Of a stretch of DNA of 36,572 bases, positions 22,696 through 30,294 are shown piece after piece (the stretch's first letter is position 1; every line of letters starts with the position of its first letter). Both the position numbers and the translations under genes were made by a program. The notes beneath the pieces are model-generated. The model worked only from the letters and a program-made list of their open reading frames with translations, made no database searches and was not told where the DNA came from. Source of the stretch: an uncultured Chloroflexota bacterium (GTDB lineage Bacteria > Chloroflexota > Anaerolineae > Anaerolineales > Villigracilaceae); the NCBI GenBank assembly GCA_903914955.1, contig CAIWRB010000020.1, positions 1 to 36,572 on the forward strand, given 5' to 3'.

Positions 22696-23855
22696 TATGT
22701 AATTGGTAAATTACCAATTACGGTTTTGTATAGCTCTTCCACTTTTTTCATATTCATTCCATATTCCGCGCGAGTGGAAATCATATTTGCATTGAGACCT
22801 GCGGCTTCATTTCGCAGGTCTTCTCTTTGTATGGCTAGCAGGATCCCATCAGCGATGGATTGTGGATCGTTGGGATTCACGAGCAGTCCGTTGCGCCCGT
22901 GTGTGATCCACTCGCGGATGGATTCGAGGTCCCCCGCCACAGGGAAACATCCGCAGGCGATGCCTTCGAGTAGGGAATTCGGCGTGCCATCGTGAATGGC
23001 GGGCGAGACCACAATTTGTGCGCTGCGAAACGTCTCAGCCATTTGCGTGTGTGAAAGTTGTGGATTCAATTGAACGGCGTGTTCGATATTTAATTCCTTC
23101 ATCCACTGCAAGGCCTGAGATTTTCCAGCCATTGAGGAAAAAATAAATTTTGCGTCTGCCCGTTTTTCAAGTACAAGCGGAATGGCCTTGAAGTAAGTTT
23201 CATTATTAACATAAGCGCGGAATCCGCGCGGATTAATGATGATCGGATCTTTCACTGGAATCTGCGGCGGATAAAATATATCACTTCGGATTCCGCCGTT
23301 GCCGGGTGTGACCAAAGTGGGTTTCTCCACTCTGAGTCCCCATTCGTGCGCGAGGCGGATGTCACGTTCGCAATCGGCGTGAAGCGCGTGAGTCATTTTC
23401 ATTGCTTTGCGTGTATGGTATCTCATCAATGGTGTGGATAGCGCGTGCAGGGTAAAGTCATTGCCCCAAATGGAAATGAGCAATGGAGTACCTGTGTAAG
23501 CCTGCGCTGCCAGCATGCCTTCATACGGGACTCTTAGCGCATGCACAAGATCAGGGTTAACCTCTTTGATGAAGGCGCGTAATCTTTGCGCGGAGCGGGA
23601 AATGGTCAACGGGCCGAACCACTGTCTGATAAGTGTACGCAGTCCCGAGGTCCGCCCTGAAGCACTGCCGGGTTGTGAAGTCTGCTTTTTAACTGCGCTA
23701 AAAGCTACGGGTGTAATTTCCATCCGCTTATGTGGGAAATCCACATCACAGGCGAAAGTGGATGCGAGATAGATTTCGTCGCCGCGTTCTGCGAAATGGC
23801 GGATCCAGTTTTGGGCGATCGGGGAGCGGCCATCGGCCACAAAGAGAAGTTTCAT
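22692..23855 (-). CDS. GT4-type glycosyltransferase, 387 aa
   Basis: This is a GT-B fold enzyme that probably transfers a sugar from a nucleotide donor to a surface glycan or lipid. The N-terminal half begins LLFVADGRSPIAQNWIRHFAERG. The C-terminal donor domain shows VSPAIHDGTPNSLLEGIACGCFPVAGDLESIREWITHGRNGLLV, including the E-x7-E-like signature. There is no signal peptide or membrane helix. The start lies six bases after a perfect TATAAT on the minus strand, and no Shine-Dalgarno is present, so the mRNA is probably leaderless. It diverges from the response regulator gene across only 54 bases. The sugar substrate cannot be inferred. Confidence 0.85.
   Translation of the reverse strand: MKLLFVADGRSPIAQNWIRHFAERGDEIYLASTFACDVDFPHKRMEITPVAFSAVKKQTSQPGSASGRTSGLRTLIRQWFGPLTISRSAQRLRAFIKEVNPDLVHALRVPYEGMLAAQAYTGTPLLISIWGNDFTLHALSTPLMRYHTRKAMKMTHALHADCERDIRLAHEWGLRVEKPTLVTPGNGGIRSDIFYPPQIPVKDPIIINPRGFRAYVNNETYFKAIPLVLEKRADAKFIFSSMAGKSQALQWMKELNIEHAVQLNPQLSHTQMAETFRSAQIVVSPAIHDGTPNSLLEGIACGCFPVAGDLESIREWITHGRNGLLVNPNDPQSIADGILLAIQREDLRNEAAGLNANMISTRAEYGMNMKKVEELYKTVIGNLPITY
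22699..22721. repeat. Perfect 11+11 palindrome at the convergent gene ends
   Basis: The bases gtaattggtaa and ttaccaattac flank one central A. The palindrome overlaps the 3' end of the glycosyltransferase gene and follows the YtxH stop. It also reads as three seven-base units of the type seen elsewhere (taattgg, taaatta, ccaatta). It may act as a weak terminator for YtxH. Confidence 0.5.
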
Positions 23856-23861
23856 GCGGTG

Positions 23862-23867
23862 ATTATA
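23862..23867 (-). promoter_or_regulatory. -10 box (TATAAT) of the glycosyltransferase gene, leaderless
   Basis: A consensus TATAAT on the minus strand ends six bases before the ATG at 23855. That spacing puts the transcription start at or next to the start codon. No ribosome-binding site is seen. Confidence 0.55.
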
Positions 23868-23896
23868 TACACATTGCCCGTAAACGTGAGACGTAG

Positions 23897-23902
23897 TATA
23901 TT
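23897..23902 (+). promoter_or_regulatory. -10 box (TATATT) of the response regulator gene, leaderless
   Basis: TATATT ends seven bases before the ATG at 23910, with a weak TTGCCC at 23874-23879 as possible -35. The mRNA would begin at or near the start codon. Confidence 0.5.
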
Positions 23903-23909
23903 AACGTCT

Positions 23910-24293
23910 ATGAATAAAAAGCGCATCCTGATCGTTGAAGATAATATGGATACTTATGAGCTTGAGCGTTTCATCCTTGAAAAGAATGGTTATGACACTT
24001 TTCTGGCTGTGAATGGACGCGATGGCGTAGATGCTGTTCGCAAGCAAAGCCCCGACCTGATCATTATGGATCTATCCATGCCTGAGATGGACGGTTGGAC
24101 TGCGACTAGTTTGATCAAAAAGGATAAGTTGATATCCAATATCCCATTGATCGTTGTGACGGCTCACGCGCTGCCGGGCGATCGCCAGCGTGCGCTGGAT
24201 GCGGGTTGTAATGAATACGTCACCAAACCAATGGATCTGCTTGATCTGGTAGATACCGTGAATCTATGGGTATACAAGGGCGCTTTGATGTGA
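23910..24293 (+). CDS. Receiver-only response regulator (CheY-like), 127 aa
   Basis: The receiver fold is complete: acidic pocket D11 (with E10), phosphoacceptor D54 in MDLSMPEMDGW, T84 in VVTAHA, and K106 in YVTKP. No output domain follows, so it acts through a partner protein. ATG 23910 begins the conserved KKRILIVEDN; a longer in-frame start at 23730 is inside the divergent gene and unlikely. It is 55 bases before the UDP-glucose dehydrogenase gene. It might receive phosphate from the large kinase at 26637-29858, but no sequence evidence ties them. Confidence 0.92.
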   Translation: MNKKRILIVEDNMDTYELERFILEKNGYDTFLAVNGRDGVDAVRKQSPDLIIMDLSMPEMDGWTATSLIKKDKLISNIPLIVVTAHALPGDRQRALDAGCNEYVTKPMDLLDLVDTVNLWVYKGALM

Positions 24294-24348
24294 TGGGTTC
24301 CAGCGCGGCAGGCTATATCAAACAAAAAAATTATCAAAAGGAAAATCC

Positions 24349-25647
24349 ATGAAGCAAATTTGTGTTGTCGGCGTGGGATACGTCGGACTTGTAACCGCGG
24401 CATGTTTTGCCGATCTTGGCAACCGCGTGACTGCGCTGGATGTGAACGAGCAGCGCGTTGAGAATCTCAAGAAGGGTATTATGCCCATTTACGAACCCGG
24501 CCTCGATGAGTTGGTAAAACGTAATGTTAATGGCGGGCGAATTACATTCACAACTTCCTATAAAGAGGCGTTGAAAAATGCCGAATACGCGTTCATCGCA
24601 GTCGGCACTCCCTCTGACGCAAAAGGCGCGGCGGATTTGCAGTACGTGGCCGCCGCTGCCAAATCGATTGCGGAGAATATGACTGCACCGCTGGTCATCA
24701 TCAACAAATCCACAGTTCCTATCGGGACTGGTGATTGGGTGGCGGATATTGTGAAAGGTGCCCAGTCCAAGCCGATCGAATTCGCGGTCGTATCCTGCCC
24801 GGAATTTTTGCGTGAAGGATCCGCCATCGCTGACTTTACGAATCCGCATCGTACCGTGATCGGTTCACTCGACAAGGACGCCGCGAACAAAGTTGCTCAT
24901 TTGCATTTGCCATTGAGGGCTCCAATTGTTATCACTGACTTGCGCACTGCAGAAATGATCAAGTACGCGAGCAACGCTTTCCTGGCGACAAAGATATCAT
25001 TCATGAATGAACTCGCTGACCTGTGCGAACTGGTCGGCGCGGATGTGAAGGAAGTGGCCGCTGGCATGGGCTACGACGCACGCATCGGACGTCACTTTTT
25101 AGATGCAGGCCTCGGCTGGGGCGGATCTTGCTTCCCCAAAGATGTGGAAGCGCTGGCTTTTATGGCAAAAGAAAAGGGACTTAATCCACGAATTTTGAAC
25201 GATGTAATGGAAGTCAATTATGATCGCCGCAAAGCCGCGGTGGAACATGTGGCAAAAATGGTCGGTGGAGATTTGAAAGGCAAGACCATCGGCCTGCTCG
25301 GTCTGGCTTTCAAACCCAACACAGATGACATGCGCGATGCGCCAGCCATTGATATCGCCGAGGCGTTGCTCGAAGCCGGCGTGAAAGTCCGCGCTTATGA
25401 TCCGGTTGCGATGGAAGTTGCCCGCCCGATACTGCCGGCAGTGGAAATGTTTGACGAGCCTTATAAGATGGCGAAGGATTGTGATGCGTTGATGGTTGTC
25501 ACTGAATGGAACGAATTCAAACAACTTGATCTTGAAAAAGTGAAAGGCTTGCTCAAATCCCCGGTCATTTATGATGGACGGAATATTTACGATCCCAAGT
25601 TGATGAAGGAAATGGGATTTATTTATCGCGCAATTGGGAGAAGGTAA
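24349..25647 (+). CDS. ugd: UDP-glucose 6-dehydrogenase, 432 aa
   Basis: It oxidises UDP-glucose to UDP-glucuronate in two NAD-dependent steps, supplying a precursor for acidic polysaccharides. The N-terminal Rossmann motif is VVGVGYVGLVTAACFA. Conserved segments include NKSTVPIGTG (119-128), CPEFLREGSAI (150-160), KYASNAFLATKISFMNE, and the catalytic GGSCFPKD with C261. The C-terminal UDP-binding domain has LGLAFKPNTDDMRDAPA. Length is normal. AAGGA eight bases upstream supports the start. UDP-mannose dehydrogenases are the nearest alternative, but motif spacing fits UDP-glucose better. Confidence 0.93.
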   Translation: MKQICVVGVGYVGLVTAACFADLGNRVTALDVNEQRVENLKKGIMPIYEPGLDELVKRNVNGGRITFTTSYKEALKNAEYAFIAVGTPSDAKGAADLQYVAAAAKSIAENMTAPLVIINKSTVPIGTGDWVADIVKGAQSKPIEFAVVSCPEFLREGSAIADFTNPHRTVIGSLDKDAANKVAHLHLPLRAPIVITDLRTAEMIKYASNAFLATKISFMNELADLCELVGADVKEVAAGMGYDARIGRHFLDAGLGWGGSCFPKDVEALAFMAKEKGLNPRILNDVMEVNYDRRKAAVEHVAKMVGGDLKGKTIGLLGLAFKPNTDDMRDAPAIDIAEALLEAGVKVRAYDPVAMEVARPILPAVEMFDEPYKMAKDCDALMVVTEWNEFKQLDLEKVKGLLKSPVIYDGRNIYDPKLMKEMGFIYRAIGRR

Positions 25648-25670
25648 ACAAGTAATTTGGGAGCGTGTCG

Positions 25671-25691
25671 CCTAATCACCTAATGACTAAT
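25671..25691 (+). repeat. Heptamer tract at the start of the methyltransferase gene
   Basis: Three in-phase seven-base units (cctaatc, acctaat, gactaat) include the ATG at 25683. It is one of several short degenerate heptamer tracts in the window. Confidence 0.45.
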
Positions 25692-26594
25692 CCTCCTGTT
25701 TGTAACTACGAAGGCTCCGACTACCAACAATCTTTTTGGGAACAAGGCGGGCGCGAGTATGAAGACCGCGCTGAAGCCATTGCTCTCAAAAAAATGCTGC
25801 CAAAAAGCGGAAAGCTCATGCTCGAACTTGGCGCAGGAGCCGGGCGCAACACAGCGCGCTACGCCGGCTTTGAGCGCGTTGTCCTGCTGGATTATTCCAC
25901 CACGCAGCTGGCTCAGGCTCAACAAAAACTTGGGCGCACTGACCAATATATTTATGTGGCCGCGGATATTTACCGCCTCCCTTTTCGTGACCAAAAGTTT
26001 GATGCCGCCACAATGATCCGCGCTCTGCATCACATGGCAGACGCGCCCAAAGCGCTCAAGCAGATCCGGAACATCCTGCGTTCGAATGCAGTTTTTATTC
26101 TTGAATTTGCGAATAAACTTAACATCAAATCGATTTTGCGCTATTGGCTGAGACTTCAAAAATGGAATCCATTCTCGCTTGAACCGGTTGAATTCGTCAA
26201 ATTAAATTTTGACTTTCATCCAAAAGCGATTCGCAACTGGCTGGCAGATTTGGGATTTTCGATCGAGAAGACGCGAACCGTTTCGCATTTTCGTCTTGGC
26301 CTGTTAAAACGAATCATCCCTGCCAGGCTGCTGGCCGCGTTGGATGGATTTTTCCAGCCGACAGGTGAGTTTTGGCAGTTTACCCCCAGTGTGTTTGTAA
26401 AGGCAAAAACAAAAAATGGCATTCAAACAGATGAAGCCTCGTTGAATGTGATCGACCTTTTCAAATGCCCCGATTGTGAAGGCGAAAAATTGGAAGAAAA
26501 TCAAGAATATTTACATTGCCCGGTCTGTGAATCGAATTGGGCCGTGCGGGACGGCATTTATGATTTCCGGGAGCGAATGAAATCGAAAGTTTGA
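25683..26594 (+). CDS. SAM-dependent methyltransferase with C-terminal zinc ribbon, 303 aa
   Basis: A class I Rossmann methyltransferase (about residues 30-150) shows LMLELGAGAGRNTARY (motif I), the acidic LLDYS, and a DIYRLPFRDQKFDAATMIRALHHM segment. The C-terminal part (from about 255) has CPDCEG...CPVCESNW, a Trm112/UPF0434-like zinc ribbon. The acceptor is unknown; the neighbours (glycosyltransferase, UDP-glucose dehydrogenase) make a surface glycan or lipid plausible. The start is uncertain: ATG 25683 is given, but GTG 25665 in the same frame has GGGAG immediately upstream. It follows the dehydrogenase gene by about 35 bases. Confidence 0.82.
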   Translation: MTNPPVCNYEGSDYQQSFWEQGGREYEDRAEAIALKKMLPKSGKLMLELGAGAGRNTARYAGFERVVLLDYSTTQLAQAQQKLGRTDQYIYVAADIYRLPFRDQKFDAATMIRALHHMADAPKALKQIRNILRSNAVFILEFANKLNIKSILRYWLRLQKWNPFSLEPVEFVKLNFDFHPKAIRNWLADLGFSIEKTRTVSHFRLGLLKRIIPARLLAALDGFFQPTGEFWQFTPSVFVKAKTKNGIQTDEASLNVIDLFKCPDCEGEKLEENQEYLHCPVCESNWAVRDGIYDFRERMKSKV

Positions 26595-26636
26595 AGATGT
26601 GTTGGGGAATGAGTATGTGACGTCTAGTTTCGGAAG

Positions 26637-29600
26637 CTAACCCTTTTTCTGCTTCTTCGCCAGCGGTAAATGAATGAAGAAGGTGCTTCCGGGGAATTTT
26701 TCTTCATCCTGTCCATCGCTTTCCACCCAGATACTGCCCTGCATGGCCTTTACAATACCAGCAGCGATCGCCAAACCAAGCCCGGCACCACCGCCCTTAT
26801 AGCTGGTGCGGCTGGATGAATGCAGTTCCGCTTTTCCTAATTGATATAGTTTATCAAAGATGATTTTATGGTGTTCATCGTCAATGCCTATGCCGGTATC
26901 TTTCACGCGGATCTCGGCACAATTACCAAGATGTTTGTCGTCCACAACAACTGCAGAGACGGTGATCGAGCCGCCGTCCGGGGTGAATTTGATCGCGTTG
27001 ACAATGATATGATCAAGCGCCTTCTTCAGTAATTCAGGATCAGCCAAAAGCGGGGGAAGAATTTGGATCGTATCATCCACGATAAATGTTAGGTTGCGCG
27101 CCGCTAGGTCATTCGTGTAATCCTTATGTATCAGCCGCAAGATCAGGCTCAGGTTAACTGAGCCAAGCTGTGGATTTATATCCTGATTGTCAAGGCGGGC
27201 TACATCCAGCATACTGTTCACGATCTGATGTAAACGGTTTGTGCCTTGTAAGACGCCATCACTCGCCTGTGCAAGAATGGGGTTATTTAGTATGACAGCA
27301 TCTGCCTTTAACATATCGATATATCCTTTAATGACGGTCAACGGGGTGCGTAATTCATGCGCGGCCACCTGAATGAAAGCAGATTTATTTTTGTCGTGTT
27401 TCGCAAGTGTTTTATAGGCGACGTTCAATTCTTCCACACGCTGGGCAACTATGCGTTCCATCATTTGATTCATGCCGGTCACTTCATCATATAAGCGCGC
27501 ATTTTCCAAAGCAACGATGGCTTGCATTGCAAAGGTAGCTGCCATTAAGCCATCGTCATCGTTGAATGCGTTCTTCGAACGGCTTAACATAAGCAAGCCG
27601 GCCACTTGGTTTTTCGAATATAAAGGCACCCCCAGCCACGAACGATCCTTGGGCAGCCAATCTGGCTGCTCCCAGCCTTCCACTGCATTTATATCCCTGA
27701 CGAGCAGCGTCTCTCCCTTGTCGACGACTTTTATATAAAAATCGACATGATTGATCTTCAAGCGAAATTCTGAAATATTTGCATCCAGTGGGAGGCCGAA
27801 GTGCGCATGAATCCGTGGCTGATTATTTCCATCTTCCATGAATAGCACACCGCGATCATAAGACAGTACATGTTGTAACTGCTCAAGGATCTGGTCAGGC
27901 AATTTTTCAATGGCTGTTAAAGAGGATAATTGACGCGCCGAACCTGCCAACGCCTCTGCGCCGCGACGCCTTTCCTGCTCGGATGCAAAGAGGTTTGCAT
28001 TTTGCGCCGCGGCTTTTTCTGCTACATCGCGCGCGCGCGCAAGTTCCACCGCGCGTTCACGGGCTTCATTCAACAGGCGCTCCACTTCCTTTTGTGCCCG
28101 CTCACGCTGCAGCACGAGCATCGTTCGCAAGAGAGCACTCGAAAGCAGATTCTTCAGTCGGACATAGACATCCCATTCTGATGGTCCCATTTCCGCCCAC
28201 ATGAAGCCGAAACGGTTGCTTGCCAAAGACAACGGCATGACTACAGCATCGTAGCGGCGGCCTTCCGGGGTCTTTCCGCGCGGTACCAGGCGGCCAGTGG
28301 CGAGTAATGTTTTTTCCTTCGGGATGGAAAATTTATTTTGATCATATTGCAGGAGCAGTCGGTAACTATCAGGTGGAGGCGAAGAGATCAAGCCTGGCGA
28401 ACTGACATCGCTGTAGAACATCACATACCAGCGCTCGAAACCCAGCAAAGGGAAGTTCTTCGCGATCGCATCGCCGATCCCTTCGAGGGACATGGCGGGA
28501 GCCATGGAAAAACTGAAATTATTCAGCGCTTCTTCCTGTCGTTCAGATTGCAGGCGTTGATAGGCTTGCGCCCTTTGGGATAGTTCTCCTGTCAGCAGCC
28601 GCGCCTGTTGAAAAAGATTCTCGGCGTGAAGCATTGTGGTTGTACTTGTAATACCGCCCAGTGCATATTTTCTGAAAGTGGAAATAACATTATGCCAGAT
28701 GGAGGAATCATAACCATTGGCTAGTAGCACCTCCACCATGGACTGTACCATTTTCAGGAAGGTTTCACTTTTCTCCGGGTCGCGCAAACACACCAGAAAG
28801 ATATCCCACGTACGGCCGAACACATCAAGGTATTGTTTTTTCGCGGGGTCGTTCTCCAGGATTCCTGCTGCCTCAAACAAAGCGCGCAGGGCTGATTCTC
28901 GTTTATTTTCCAACCTGCCGGTGTGTGACACTTCTTTTGGAAGCACGATCGCCTTTTGCACACTTTCCGGTAAACACCCACAAGACCAGCGTATGACCAA
29001 CTGCACCGGCAAAATATTAACTTCATCGACCGGCTCCCCGTTTATACGTTTTTTTAAAGCACCGAAGGCCAGCCGCCCGGCTTCGGTAAAGGATTGATGT
29101 ACGGTGGTTAGCGGTACGCCAAGCGATTGTGATTCCTTTATATCGTCAAAGCCGGTCAGAGCGATCTTATCCGGTACCTGAATCCCACGTTGTTGTAACG
29201 CTTCCATGACGCCAAATGCCATGCGGTCATTAGATGCGGCTATGGCCTGAACCTGGAGACCGCGTTCATCCATCAATTTGCGTATCGCGGCGCGCCCACT
29301 CTCGGGTGTGTGATCGCCTTCCAAAACGATATCCTCATCAAAAAGGATATTGTGCGCCTTTAATTCATCCTTGTAAGCACTGAAGCGCTGATCAGATTCC
29401 CAGTGCCCTTTCGGGCCGCGAACAAATGCGATTCGTTTGTATCCGTGTGTTTCGATCAGATGACGTATTACGGCACGCATCCCGCCTGTGTTATCCGCAA
29501 TAAAAGAGGATACGCCCTCCGCCTGTACTCCAAATGATGCAATGGGTGTAGGCGCGAACATACGACAAAAATTCTTTATGTCATCCGCAGAAGAACCGTG

Positions 29601-29858
29601 GCTGATGTCTGCAGTTAGTAGGACGCCGTCAAACTGTCCGGGTTTGATCAGATCGTACAGCCCATAAGACCAGCCCTCATTCTCCGGCGCGGCAATGGCG
29701 ATCGGCTTGCCTCCCACGAAATAGATTACGTTCATATCATGGGTTTTGGCAGATGCCAATACGCCTGTCATGAACTCGGCATCCCACAAACGACTTAATT
29801 GTGCGCCGAGTACGGCAATTGTTTTTCGATCTTTGTTGGGTTTATTGAGTAGAACCAT
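26637..29858 (-). CDS. Hybrid sensor: LacI-type sugar-binding domain plus GAF and histidine kinase, 1073 aa
   Basis: Residues about 14-290 are a LacI/periplasmic-binding type 1 effector domain (RTPIASFG-like region, ASNDRMAFGVMEAL, ALTGFDD...LTTVHQSFTEAGRLA, then CGC). No helix-turn-helix precedes it and no signal peptide or membrane helix is seen, so it should bind a cytoplasmic ligand. A predicted helical middle region follows, then a coiled coil (about 585-635), a GAF domain (about 640-795), and a kinase core with HELRTPL (H834), an N-box HIIVNAIKF (about 949), DTGIGI, and GGGAGLGLAI. It has no receiver domain. TATAAT at 29875-29870 gives an almost leaderless start. The cognate regulator is not adjacent; the nearest receiver gene is at 23910. 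Confidence 0.9.
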   Translation of the reverse strand: MVLLNKPNKDRKTIAVLGAQLSRLWDAEFMTGVLASAKTHDMNVIYFVGGKPIAIAAPENEGWSYGLYDLIKPGQFDGVLLTADISHGSSADDIKNFCRMFAPTPIASFGVQAEGVSSFIADNTGGMRAVIRHLIETHGYKRIAFVRGPKGHWESDQRFSAYKDELKAHNILFDEDIVLEGDHTPESGRAAIRKLMDERGLQVQAIAASNDRMAFGVMEALQQRGIQVPDKIALTGFDDIKESQSLGVPLTTVHQSFTEAGRLAFGALKKRINGEPVDEVNILPVQLVIRWSCGCLPESVQKAIVLPKEVSHTGRLENKRESALRALFEAAGILENDPAKKQYLDVFGRTWDIFLVCLRDPEKSETFLKMVQSMVEVLLANGYDSSIWHNVISTFRKYALGGITSTTTMLHAENLFQQARLLTGELSQRAQAYQRLQSERQEEALNNFSFSMAPAMSLEGIGDAIAKNFPLLGFERWYVMFYSDVSSPGLISSPPPDSYRLLLQYDQNKFSIPKEKTLLATGRLVPRGKTPEGRRYDAVVMPLSLASNRFGFMWAEMGPSEWDVYVRLKNLLSSALLRTMLVLQRERAQKEVERLLNEARERAVELARARDVAEKAAAQNANLFASEQERRRGAEALAGSARQLSSLTAIEKLPDQILEQLQHVLSYDRGVLFMEDGNNQPRIHAHFGLPLDANISEFRLKINHVDFYIKVVDKGETLLVRDINAVEGWEQPDWLPKDRSWLGVPLYSKNQVAGLLMLSRSKNAFNDDDGLMAATFAMQAIVALENARLYDEVTGMNQMMERIVAQRVEELNVAYKTLAKHDKNKSAFIQVAAHELRTPLTVIKGYIDMLKADAVILNNPILAQASDGVLQGTNRLHQIVNSMLDVARLDNQDINPQLGSVNLSLILRLIHKDYTNDLAARNLTFIVDDTIQILPPLLADPELLKKALDHIIVNAIKFTPDGGSITVSAVVVDDKHLGNCAEIRVKDTGIGIDDEHHKIIFDKLYQLGKAELHSSSRTSYKGGGAGLGLAIAAGIVKAMQGSIWVESDGQDEEKFPGSTFFIHLPLAKKQKKG

Positions 29859-29869
29859 AGTGTCTAGAA

Positions 29870-29875
29870 ATTATA
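29870..29875 (-). promoter_or_regulatory. -10 box (TATAAT) of the sensor kinase gene
   Basis: A consensus TATAAT on the minus strand ends 11 bases before the ATG at 29858. The leader would be about five bases, and no Shine-Dalgarno is seen. Confidence 0.5.
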
Positions 29876-29953
29876 AGCCAGGAAACTTGATTTGGAAGCC
29901 TCTCCACACAAAAGGAAATGAAATTGTCACAATAAGCGCAGCCCTCGGTCAGG

Positions 29954-30277
29954 TTATGCGCGGATCATAGTAAGCAGCATTTTGAATTTTTGTGTGGCCT
30001 TTAAAGCATGTGGTTCATTGGCGGGCATGATGATCGCGTCGCCGGTTTTTAGATCGAACGGTTTGCCGGAAATAATCACTTGTGTTTCGCCCTCCAAAAT
30101 ATGGACAAGCGCATCGAATGGTGCTGTGTGTTCGCTCAAACCTTGATCTTTATCGAATGCAAAGAGCGTCACGTTACCGGCTTCTGCTTTGGTGATCTGG
30201 CGGCTAACCACTGCGGCGTCTTGATAATTAACCATTTCAGTGAGAGCGAGAATTTGAGATGTTGGTGCTGTTGACAT
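29954..30277 (-). CDS. Small cupin-fold protein, 107 aa
   Basis: A single cupin_2 barrel: motif 1 region GLSEHTAPFDALVHILEGE and motif 2 region MPANEPHALKA. The second histidine of the usual HxH pair is replaced (HTA), so metal binding may be altered. It might be a sugar- or metal-binding or regulatory cupin; function unknown. GAGG about seven bases upstream supports the ATG. It lies 17 bases after the peptidase gene on the same strand and could be co-transcribed with it. Confidence 0.83.
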   Translation of the reverse strand: MSTAPTSQILALTEMVNYQDAAVVSRQITKAEAGNVTLFAFDKDQGLSEHTAPFDALVHILEGETQVIISGKPFDLKTGDAIIMPANEPHALKATQKFKMLLTMIRA

Positions 30278-30294
30278 ATTAACCTCGTAAATAA

